In this document: in pieces, positions 39,515 to 51,500 of the stretch
How positions within the stretch are numbered: position 1 is the stretch's first letter
Layout: every line of letters starts with the position of its first letter
NCBI GenBank assembly: GCA_964030475.1
Contig: CAXIPT010000002.1
Span: 9,630,984-9,694,983, forward strand
Direction of reading: 5' to 3'
Origin: Tethya wilhelma
Lineage: Eukaryota; Porifera; Demospongiae; Tethyida; Tethyidae
Length of the DNA stretch: 64,000 nucleotides
Program-made: the position numbers and the translations under genes
Notes under the pieces: generated by a model
What the model was told of the DNA's origin: nothing
Databases searched by the model: none
The model's input: only the letters and a program-made list of their open reading frames with translations

Positions 39515-42500
39515 ATGTGTTCTGCCACAAGTACGTAAAACTAGAATGAAAATAGTTCTGCTTACATGAGGATACATTTTTTATACAGGCAGAAATCTCA
39601 TTGAAGAGATTCTTGGCTGTCTATATGCTGGTTTCAGTATTCTGGAGGACTCTGTACAAATACTCTACCCATCACTGTCCCCCGACTTTCCCCTGTACCA
39701 NAGCAGAGCGAAGAAAGTTCAACAATTCCGCTCATCTATAAATTTTAAAATGTCAACCTACCAACATGATCAGGAGTGCATGGATTGGGAACAAGTACCT
39801 GCTAATAAGCTTGAGTCAAAGGTATAGAGTCCCTTTTGCATTATATTATCTCAAGGCATGCATGCGCAGATGGTCAATTTTAACAAGAAATATATATTTT
39901 TGACATATATTTTTTTCATAATTTGACATGTAGCAAATTCAAGTGCCATTATGCTCTACCAGTGCAACAAAAGACAAGGTTTGGCCAAGAGGAAAATCAG
40001 AATTGAGAGTCTATTTCATCCAAGACATTCCAGTTCCTTGGGAAATCGATGGTCTACCAGTGACCCAGCGCACTATACTACATTTGGCAAATATTTGGAA
40101 TCGAAGTTACAGCGGTATTCCAAAGTTTGTTGAAGCACAAAGCTTGGAGGAGTCTGACATTCCTGTTAGGTTCTATATTGGTAAGTTTGGCATGTCAGTC
40201 CAGCACCATATGTGAGTCAATAATTATTCACATCTACTATACTTGGTACCAATATGCAGACCCTTTCTGCTTAAGTCAATCTGGTTTGAGTTTGACATTA
40301 GACAACTAGTTAGTACTTTTGAATCTGTTTAAAAATTTAATACCTTTAATTGGAAAGACTTAAGCCCCGTTTACACGCACCCTCTAATGCGCATTAAAAC
40401 CAATGCGAATTGTGTGTAAACACCCTCTAAATTTTGCGCATTGGCCCAATCCACATCCAGAGGTGGATTGAAACCGGTTTGAATCCGGATTGAGCTGAAC
40501 CGGTTCACGTGTAAACAGTCCAATTCAATGAATTGAGAAGTGAATTAGAGCTAGCTAGAGATACCTAGCAGGTGAAATGATACTAGTCAGGCAGCTATCA
40601 TTTGTAAAAGTTGATACTGAAACTTTAGTGCTGTAATTTTTTACCTGAATTGAGGCTCCATCCAAGAATGATGGTTTTCTGTCACAAGAAACATTTGAGG
40701 AAAAACAGGAAAGCTATTTCTACACAAAATAAACTTGTTTAGACTCAGTCTTACTTTTGTCTGTTTAGCTTGCAAAAAAAATCTGCTCGCTAAATTTTTC
40801 ACTCTAATTAATGCACACCAAGTTATGTCATTAATCCGGTTTCAATCCAGTTTTGCGTTTACGTGCCACAAAGATTAGTGTGGTTTGTGGTACACACTGT
40901 ACGTGTAAATGGGGCTTTAGTGCTTATTTAAACTTTTGTCCATGGAGGTTCTTTATGTTTCTTTCAATATGTACCTTATCTAGTAAAGATTCCAGAGATT
41001 TATAGAAATCTACTGTGTATTATGACTAGTTGTGAATCTCATTATTAACCACATAATATTTATAGCTAGTATAGCTCAAAATTTATGGTCTTGTCCAGTA
41101 ATGCTTTCCCCATTAGCTATATCAAGCATACCACATGCAGACTCACCATATAGCCAATGGCTAGCCTCGTTCCCAGGCCTTGTATTCCCGAGTTTAACTC
41201 TTAAACTTGTGCTAGCCCTACCACAGGTTTAGAAATTAAACCGCACGGGGTAGGTCTGGGTACGAGGCTAGCCAATGGCAGTACTATTCTCTAGCCTCGT
41301 TTCCAGGCCTTCCCCGACATGTATTTTATTTCGTGAGTCACAAAGTTGAGTCGCCTCGCCTGGGAAGGCCTAGTAAAACTTCTCACGTGATGCTTTTGAA
41401 AAATAACAGAAAGGTAGAGGAGGTACGACACGAGTGCGCCTTTGCTGAGCTGGCAAGTCTGTTAATTACATTCCAATCATGTGACCACAATACTTAATAA
41501 TGAGAGTTGATCACGTGAGCCCACTTGCCAGCTCAGCAAAGGCACACTCGTGTCATATACCTCTTCTGACAGAAAGGTAGACGAGTGGTAGACACATAAT
41601 TAGTGAGCATGGGTGGAAGGCATAGTCCAACGTGCAGCACGTGCGTGTGATCAGTCTGCTAGAGTACGAGCTAGGTTTTTTTTTCTTGTATTGAAGCAAA
41701 AAAGTGAATTCTGAAGGTACAGCCGATATCCAAAAGGCTAAGCGCTTGGCCATACTTACCAAAGAACAGTTATTGTATTGTTCAAAAAGCAGTATGAGTT
41801 AGCAAACCTACTATACCAGTCTAAGATTTCTTGCTTCTTTTTGCATGCTAATGGTCCTTTTTCACTTTTATTAGCAGATATTTGCCTATAATGGCACTGT
41901 TATAGACTCAGAAGTCGATAAAAAGTTAGTTGTCGATAGTAAAAAGTCTAGAAAACCTATATAGCTGCTTGTTTTCCCGGCAAAGACGTGCGTTAGTGGT
42001 GCCGGGTTGATAAATGGTTGTGGTATAAATAATGCACTGTATATTATTTAATTTATATTCAACGATATGACTTTACCCCTGCATAGGCTTACATTCCATA
42101 TCAGATTTACTTTTCTCTTGGTTTATACATACATACAGGTGTAGGTGCAGGTGGCTATAAAGTCGTCCCAGGGAATTTTAGTAAAGTTGGAACTGATGCC
42201 ACCAAGAAGCCTGGTGAGGCAACCATGTGGCTTGACCTTAGTCACCAACATAGCAACTACAACAAACATCTTGTGGTTCACCAGTTTGGCCACTCTCTGG
42301 GCCTGGGACATGAACATCAAAAGCCCCAATTTTGGAGCATTGCTAGTGAGTACTTGGACACAAATAAGATGATAGCTGGCCTACAAATCACAAAGGAGCA
42401 GTTTGAGCAGCAGTGGAAGGGAGACTCTCAAGCACCAGTCAAAGGAGGAGACTATGACCCAGGGAGTGTGATGCACTACTGGTTAGTTGTGGGGCAATGC

Positions 42501-45500
42501 ATGAAAGAAATGAATGTTTTGGAAATTGCGAGCGTGTTAATAATTATAACCACGTCCCATTATTTCCCTATTAATAGTATACTTTATGGAGTCACAGTAC
42601 ATTTCTCCTATACACCAGGAGTGCAATCACAGCAGTAATTGTACTATCATGTACTTTCATGTTAACATGATTTTTAATTAGTAATACCTTCTGTGGTTTT
42701 AGTAATTACACTCCCGCATTTAATTAAAAATCATGTAAACTTGCCTTAATTTTGTGTTTATCCCTCTATAAAATAAGACTATTAGCTAATTTTGTGACTG
42801 TTCCTCCATAAAAATGATACTATTAGCAGATAACCACACGATTCCTCGTACAATTATGGAATTAATAGCACTCTAGCTGCCACTCGTATGGCCTAATAGC
42901 ACTCGCTGCACTCGTGCTACTATTTTATGATACTCTTGGCAACTGAAATTCCATAATTGCACTCTGAATCATGTAGTTACATATATATACTAATTGTCTT
43001 TTGTGGTCTAGTGACTCGAAAAAATTAGGAGTAGATCACTACTAATAATTGTTCAGTGTACTCATTTTTCTTGGTTACCGTATAGCAGGTAAATTTGGTG
43101 GGCTTAAAATTTGGCGAATTCCCATTTTGGAATTATTGACGATTTTTGATTTGACGATTTGAATAATAATTCGCCAATTCGCCAAATTTAATTTTCACAA
43201 AATTTTCCCGCTATATGGTACTTTCAAATGCAAAATAATGAATGACTACATAAATGTAAAATTCTGGAACCGGAATATATATATAGTATACTGTTTCAAG
43301 TGTACTTCAGGTCTGTTATAGTGTGCATAACTGATGTCACCACATGCACACATTAATTTTCAAGGTTTCAAACGTCTTGGCTGAAGGATAAATATTCCCG
43401 CTATAGAGATCTCAGTGTGGTGGAGAATGACCGTTCGCTTAGTGAACAACAAAAGAATGTACTGAGGGGCATACATCTCTCACCATGGGAACTACCAACA
43501 ACACCTTCAGTCGGAGATATACGGTTTCTAAAAGAAAAGTGTTACCCAAATGTACCTATTTCTGGTAAGTTTATTGCAGGCATGTACATGTATGTCAAAG
43601 CCAACAATGCTACCATTTTCGCTCTAAATATCCGAATAGTCAAAAATGATTATAAATATCGTTGGTCAGTGTTAATTATAATGTTGATAAATTTAGCATT
43701 TAAAGCTGGCTAAGGATCATAAGCAGGACAAGCACTGTCAAGCAGAGCTTCTTCATGAAAGTACTTGCCACGCATGGGGTATGCATGAGCTTTTTAGCTC
43801 TTGTTTACAGTATGAGTCAAAATAAAGTTCCCGCTACCATTCCGTTCTACCTTCATGTTACGCTTTGCACATTGTAAGCTTGTTTGTTCTCATTTTTTTA
43901 CATAATTCTACGGATTATAAGTTTGTATATGTGCATACTTTCAAGTGACAGAGATATCTGAGTGTGCTTCACTTCAGTAAACAGGGTACACAAATTATGA
44001 GTAACTAACTGGCTATATTAGTCTCAAGCTATCATAAGATTTAGCTACTTCCCTTGCTATAAGTCCTTATTATAACAACTAGCTACATTCTAAGAAAGCA
44101 TTTACCTCCTAAATATTAAAGAAGATCGAGATGGTCTGAGAGTTTAGCATCAATCAGAAATCCTCAGGTATTTAATAGCAACTTAGTAATACATTCGGAT
44201 TTCAAATAATGCATACTTTTCTGTGTGAAAAAGGATTGTTAGTTTGAATTCCCAAGCATCTTTTGAATTAAATATGCACAAATGTAGAAGTTAATGGCTG
44301 CTGTACGGGAAGGTGCTTTTTGCCTTGTATATCTATAGCAACCGATGGCAAAAGGGACTGAAGACAAAGTTTAACTTGGAAACCAACTTGCTTCTACCAG
44401 GAAGTGAATAGTGTTTGAGAAAAGTCGAGCCAAGATAAAATAAAAAGATAGAGAGATTGGTGGTTTGGCATAATTTAGTTTGTTACTTATAGTGATGGTT
44501 TTAGGTCATGTTTTGAGGCTCATTAGAAAGAGAATGAGCTAAATAGTAGCTTAAGAGGCCTTTTAGTGCTAATAAATTGCTCAGTTTTTGCAGAGTTATC
44601 ACCACATACTATGTACACACCAACTTCGAAAAAAAAATCTGAGGAAATGTGTTATTTTTCCACGTGAAATGACCCATATGTTAACAAACAGTCGATCGAT
44701 CAACACACAACATTGTGATTCATAGAATTTTTACACTGCAGCTTTTGAATCCAGAGAACTGATCATGAAGGAATATGCAGATTCAATTTCATCAGGTTAT
44801 CAACCAGTGGCCAGTGACATCCCTTCAGATGATGATGCTAAACAAGTTGACTACATGGAAAAGAGTGAGTGTATGTTTTTGTTAAAATTTAATATGTATG
44901 CATGGTTAAACTAGTAAATTTATGTCAACGTATAAGAAGCAGATACAGTATAGCAAGAAAATTTATGAGACCCAAATTTTCGCCATTTTAATTCATGGTC
45001 ATGCATGTAAATTATATACCATCAGACCTCCACCCCCAGCCTCATTCTATGGCCCTCTGCGAATTGCTATTTGTTGACGATTTTACGGGCATGTGGTAAA
45101 GGTCAGCATGCATATTAATCATTCCCCCTCCCTCCCAACACACACACACACACGAAACGAATTAATGTTATGTTTTTATAGCTTGTGATTTATGTTCTAC
45201 AAAAGTTTAAACTGCATGAAAGCTTAATTCTTGCTATAGCAAAGCCATGCAGAAAAAAATATCCTGTATTAATATTATGGGATATCTATTTGGCTATCAG
45301 CTTGTGACTGCCTCACGGTTTTTGGGTATTTAGCACTCACTGAGAGAGATCATTACAAAGTTGGCACTTACCTGCAACCACTTGAAGAAAGTACTCTGAG
45401 GCTTGTAAGTGAAAAGTTAGGGATCTCTGATGTGAAGCTTAAGAAGATCCAAGTCTTTCCTGATGATATGGTGGATGCCTGGCTGGACCAAGGTGTCAGT

Positions 45501-48500
45501 TGTCCAACATGGAACAAGCTGTGTGAAGTTCTGAGGGATATCGGACGAGATGACATTGCTGAACTTGTTGTTTATGACAATAAAGGTATAATTATCATGC
45601 ATGGTTATGTATCTATTAAGCTCTTTTCCATTGCATGGACGAATGTCCATTATAATTGTTATTAAATATAGCATTAGATAAAAGAGATCATCTCAAGATC
45701 TATCAGCATCTCAAAGATCTGGATGTCCGTCAAGTAATTCAACTCGGTCAGGCTCTTGGTCTGTTGCGATCAAATCTGAAGAAGATGGAGACACTTCCCG
45801 AGGACATGATAGATGCTTGGCTAGCGGCACATGATGATGTCATTGAAAAGAGTGGTCCTCCAACATGGCGTAGTCTGAGTAGAGCTCTGAGGGAAATAGG
45901 TGATGCTGGACTGGCTGAAAAGATTGAATGTGAGCAATCGTAATAATAATTGTGTACTGATTTTTTTTCAAGTTGTTTTTGTTTGTTTGTTTCTTATGAT
46001 TTCTCCCCACAGGTAGTTTGACAACAGCGAAAGAGTTGGCTCCACTTTATGGTCCTCCTGATGGTGATCAAAATATTATACCGTATGAATATATGGTCAA
46101 ATTCAAGGATGATGTAGACTGTGAGTACCGTACAGCTAGAAATTTTCAAGGAGTGATAGTTTCATGAAACTTTTTCAGCCCCGCCCCATATATTGTAATG
46201 CAATGCTGATTTTTTTTGGGCACAGTAAAATTTTCGAGATTACTGGTGATCCACCAAAATAGTTAAATTTATATACGTACTTGTGGAAAATTTCTAGCTA
46301 AGACATATACAGTATACCAAAAATTTAGATTTTTTAGTCACTAAGCTGCCGTTAAAAAGAAATTCTTCCTTATTTTGGCAATTTCTCCATTGGCCAATTT
46401 CCCAAATAAAATCGATGCCAAATTGCTTATAAAAATGTGGTATATCATTATGTGCATGCATGCATGTGAGATTAGCTGGCTTGCACCTATATTATGAGTC
46501 CAATTTTCATGTAAATTAAACTTTACATTATAAAAAATAATTATTTAGATGATTTAAGCATAAATGAAGTTGAAGAAGTTATGAGGAGATATAAAAAGTC
46601 AACTCCGATGCCAGTTATCGGAACCTATTATAAACCTGATAAGCGGCTGTCTTTTCGTGGGTTTTCTGCCAAAATGGACAATATGTAAGCAATAATATCA
46701 TAGAATAGCAGACTTACCACATAGCCAGAAATATTTACATCAAATATTTGACAGGTTGCTCCACAAAAAATAATAATAAAGTGTTGCTGAATTGTACATG
46801 TATACATACAATGGCCAAAACATTAGTTGACTTAAATTTGTGAAAAGAATTTAAGTATTAACTTGATGGCAATCGCTAAATGAAGCATATAGACACACGC
46901 GAGCAGTCCCCTCCCATACTTACCAACTAACGGCTAGGACACTCACATAAGAAAAGCCATACTGACACTATGGAGGTCGACTCCAACAGCTGGCGCATGT
47001 AGTTCCCACCCATCCTGACTGTATCACTTATAAATAATTCATAAACAATTATGAGCTAGAAATCTGCCTGTATCTGACACCAGAACCGGAATCTGCATGG
47101 CTGTGTTGATGTATGCTATTCAAGAGGCAAAAGTCCCAGAAAATTGATCGTATATCGAATACGAAAATGGATTATAAATCGAATACGGTAGTCCAATTCA
47201 ACCACTGATCGACTACCAATCTATCACGAAATCGATATCAGATCGATTTCGCTTATCGCAATCGACCACCTATCGAATACAAAATCGATTAACAACATTG
47301 CGTGCATTGCATTCCATAGAGCTAGCACAATTTGGTGGATGAAATTTATTGTCTTCTTCCGCATCTGGTATGCAGTGATTAGCATACATACATGTATTAT
47401 GAGCTAACTGTTGCCTGTATCCTTAAAGGTGCTATTGCACGGAAGTTGTACGCGTAGTAATTTACACTGCGTAGTGAAGCCATAATGTGTGTAGAACAAT
47501 ATGCGTGTATTAAAATGTGCGACCGCGTGCAGTTTGAATTTGAACGCTTACAAGACATGATGAGCAGCAGAAGCACACCAAGAGAAGGAACGGGGAAGAA
47601 ATAAGCNCACAAACACTACAGTCCTCTTCAATGAACCCATCATTACAGCTGCATACCCCTACTGTTGTATTACACGTACCATTCCCACAATCTAGCTCAC
47701 AATCTACAGACAACAGGCACGACCATCATAAAAATAATTATTACTACATCAATATCATTATAATATAAAATGAAGTCACAATACATTTCTCCTATAATAT
47801 TATATCAGGAGTGTGATTACAGCAGTAATTGCACTATCATGTACTAGTCATGTATATAGCCTTGATTTCGTGTTTATCTCTCTATAAAATAAGCCTATTA
47901 GCTATTTTTGTGTCTGTTCCTCCATAAAATGATACTATTAGCAGATAACCACATGATTCCCCGTACAATTATGGAATTAATAGCACTCTAGCTGCCACTC
48001 GTATGGCCTAATAGCACTCGCTGGGCTCGTGCTATTATTTTGCCATACTCTTGGCAGCTGGAGCGCAATTAATTCCATAATTGCACTCTGAATCATGTGG
48101 TTACCTATACTACGTATACAGTACACATACATCTTGAAGTATCAATGACAATAATATTGTTTACGTACCACACTGAAAGGCATCCCCTCTTAGGCTTTCT
48201 AGTGTAGTGCCATTCACTGAAGATGGAGCGACACAAGTGCCGAGGTCAGAATTGGGGTCCAGGGGCCAAGGATTATTTGTGCTGATGAAGTCTGAAAACC
48301 ACCTCAAATCACAGTCACAGATAAGAGGGTTGTCACTTAACGTTCTGCATGTAGGTGAAAAGGAACTGAATAAATTTATCTACCAATCCATACAGTATGT
48401 CATATAGTCGTATACATACAGTAAACCAAGTCTCTCCAAACCATTGAATGTTCCATTTGGTATTCTTTGAATTTCATTGTTGGCTAAGTTACTATAAAGG

Positions 48501-51500
48501 AGATAAATCCACCCGTGTCATGTATGGTGAATTTTTACAGGAATATAATTCTGATAAGCATGTAAAATTGCATAGTCTTACATTGTTGCAGATAATGCTG
48601 ATACCCCATTGAAAGTTGCTGCTGATATATTTTGGATCCTATTTCGACTTAAGTCACTGTATGAAGAAATTCAATATTTAATAATGAGCATTAGTTAGCA
48701 TTTAATAATAATCACTAGCAGTTTTATGGAGTTAATTTTTGTGCTTTAAAACTACATTTCCAATCTCCACACTGATCTTCTTCTGTGGACTCATGGCTAT
48801 CCCACTTAATTTAGAATTATCGGTAATGACATTGCTTTAACTCACAGACTTCTAAGTGAGTTACTGCCAGATGTTCCAAATAAATTGTCAGGGATCTCTG
48901 TGAGTATGTTGTCCTGGAGATTTCTGAATGTAAAAATATTGACGTGAAGTGTATCTTTACAATTTTCACTATACAAATAAATATTGAGATCTTACAACAT
49001 AGTAAGTGACACTGTAGTAGAGAAGCTACCAATTTGTATTGACTGTATTCTATTACCCTGAAGATTTCTGGAAACAAAAAAAGTACTATTGTCATCATTG
49101 ATTGAATGCATGTATTATCAGAGGTTCACTCACAGTGTTTCGAGACTCGTATAATTCTCTAAGTGTACTGCTTCAATGGAGCTGATTGAGTTCCCATTCA
49201 AGAGTCTAGCAGTATGTGAAGTACACAAATATTCATTCAAATAGAGAAACAAAATGGCCTCAATTTTAATTCAGCTTACAGCTCTTCAACTGTGGTCTGG
49301 TATTCTATGGGCAGAAGGGGAAAGTCTGTCAGTCTTGCTCCTGTACAGGTGATGAACGTGGATCCTGGGGAACAGCCAAAGCATCTTGCAGCGTTGGGAC
49401 ATGGATTTTGAGCACCAGAGTACTTGACTAGTAAGCATAATGACGTCAGAAAGAGGCTTTGTAAAAGCCCCATCTTCAAGTTGGAGCCTTCAAGGTGATC
49501 TTTATTCACTCTAAAAGCTGCTCCCAGAACTGAAGATCCTGGCAGCTAACGTACAATGTTTTTCTATACTCATAGTCATAGCTTTATATAACTTATCGTA
49601 CATTCAAACTTTCCCTGATGTCTCTTGTCAGAGATTTTTGCATTTTGACTTTCGCAGATGAGCTATGAAATATCCATACATTTGTATCATGGGAAGCCAT
49701 ACTTTCAAAGGTGCCGACAGGGAAATATCAGTTGTAGATACTGACCGCACTCAACCGCAGGGAAATATCTCTATATTCCACAGGAAATCCGGTGGAATAT
49801 ACATAGCAAGTTGAAAAAAACCAAGAACTGTCCAGTGAAAAGAGACTGTAGCGCTTGAGATTCTTCAGAAGACTACTAGAAGACAACGCTGTTGTTGTTT
49901 TTCTTCAAAGATAGTCTTTGGTACCCGTTTCAAGTTCAAATTTTTAGCGTGCGAGCTGTCACAATTGTCTGTGTCTTGACCTTCGCCTAAAAAGTAAGCG
50001 CTTGAGCCTATACTATACTCAAAACTAGAAAGAAAGTAGTGAGAACTCGAAGCGCCATGATACAAGTTGGTTAGAACATGCCTACTGCGTGCTCTACTTC
50101 GAAATACACTCGGTAATATTGACTAAACCCTCGGGCTACGCCCTCGGGTTTATTCAATATTACCTCGTGTATTTCACGTAGAGCCCTGGTAGGCATGTTC
50201 TAACATATACATATACGTTGCAGAGATCAAATTTAGTAGAATGTGATCCACAATACCCACGAAAGTTAACCCACGAAACTTTCCCACTACACACTATTTT
50301 TTATTTATGTTTTTTACTTTACCTATACCTCTGTAATGTACAGTGTTCTTGAAGCTCTTCGAAGGATAAAGTCAATTGAATGGGTAGAGAAAAACATGGT
50401 ATGTGTACATGTGTTATGGCTTATGAAACCATTCATGTGTACACATGTACTACCAGTTTTCCATCATTTTCCTTCAGTATGGTACGGCTGACACCATGGT
50501 CATAGATCATGATGTACCTTGGGGACTTAACCGTATTCAAGTACCAACCACAGAAGAATGGCAAACAATCAGCAATAACCCCAAGTACACATACATATAC
50601 GATAAAAATGGTATGTCTGTTAAACCTATTTTTTGGTTATAAAAGGTATCTCTATAGGGGGTACCCCTTTCATTGCCAGTAAATTAATATCAATTGTTTC
50701 TTTGAAGTTGCCATGATCAGTGAATTAGTAGTCTTACAAACATGGGCCAAATTTATACTTATCTTATGGTACTACCGTAGACTCGGGTTATTAGGTGCAC
50801 TTCGTTATTAGGCGCATACTGTCTTCTTACACCTACCTTTGATATCAGGCGCAAAGTTTATAAACTGGATGTGCCTGACAGCCATGAACTATGCTTTCTT
50901 TCACTACTTGGCCTTCCATTTCACTTAGAAAAGGTAGCTTTTCACCGCTTCTCAAGCTCTAGCCACGCTAGCGCAAATTATCGATTTCTGCTCGATGACA
51001 TCATTTGTTTGGACGCGTGGTCATACATTAGCCCTCGTTATTAGGCGCACCTCATTATTTAGCGCGTACTTTTCATTAATATCCCAATAAGCGCATGCAC
51101 TTAATAAGCCGAGTCTATGGTACCCTGCTTATGTTTAGGAAATTTTTGCCACTTGTATTCAAATAAATATGATGCATGTGTGTTAATATGTGATTGTTAT
51201 ATGAAACATCAAGTCTCCTCCTTTATACCATACAGCTTGTGGTAAAGATGTTTCGGTCTACGTTCTAGACACACATATGTAAGCTGATTGTAGTATACTG
51301 TTCTGATGTACTGAGTGGCATAATATTTACTAATTTTTATTTGTGCAGTGATTTGAACTGTCAACTCATCGAATATAGAACGATGCCTGAGCGTACTATG
51401 CCTTTGGTTCCACATGGAACTCTAGTGGCCGGTATAAATCAATCATTTATGTTGAGCTCTGTGTATTTGTATCACATGTTACAATGCATGTTCTCTATTG

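Noticed and set aside
42482..42638. Extension of the metzincin exon past 42481
   Set aside because: A good donor at 42482 restores phase with 43365, and the following sequence belongs to a MITE also present at 47766.
46905..47100. tRNA or SINE head near GGTCGACTCCAAC
   Set aside because: No cloverleaf or A/B boxes in proper spacing; conserved only as part of the duplicated intron.
47150..47310. ATCGAT-rich tract as an origin or satellite
   Set aside because: Only one diffuse block, shared with the paralogous intron; no tandem period.
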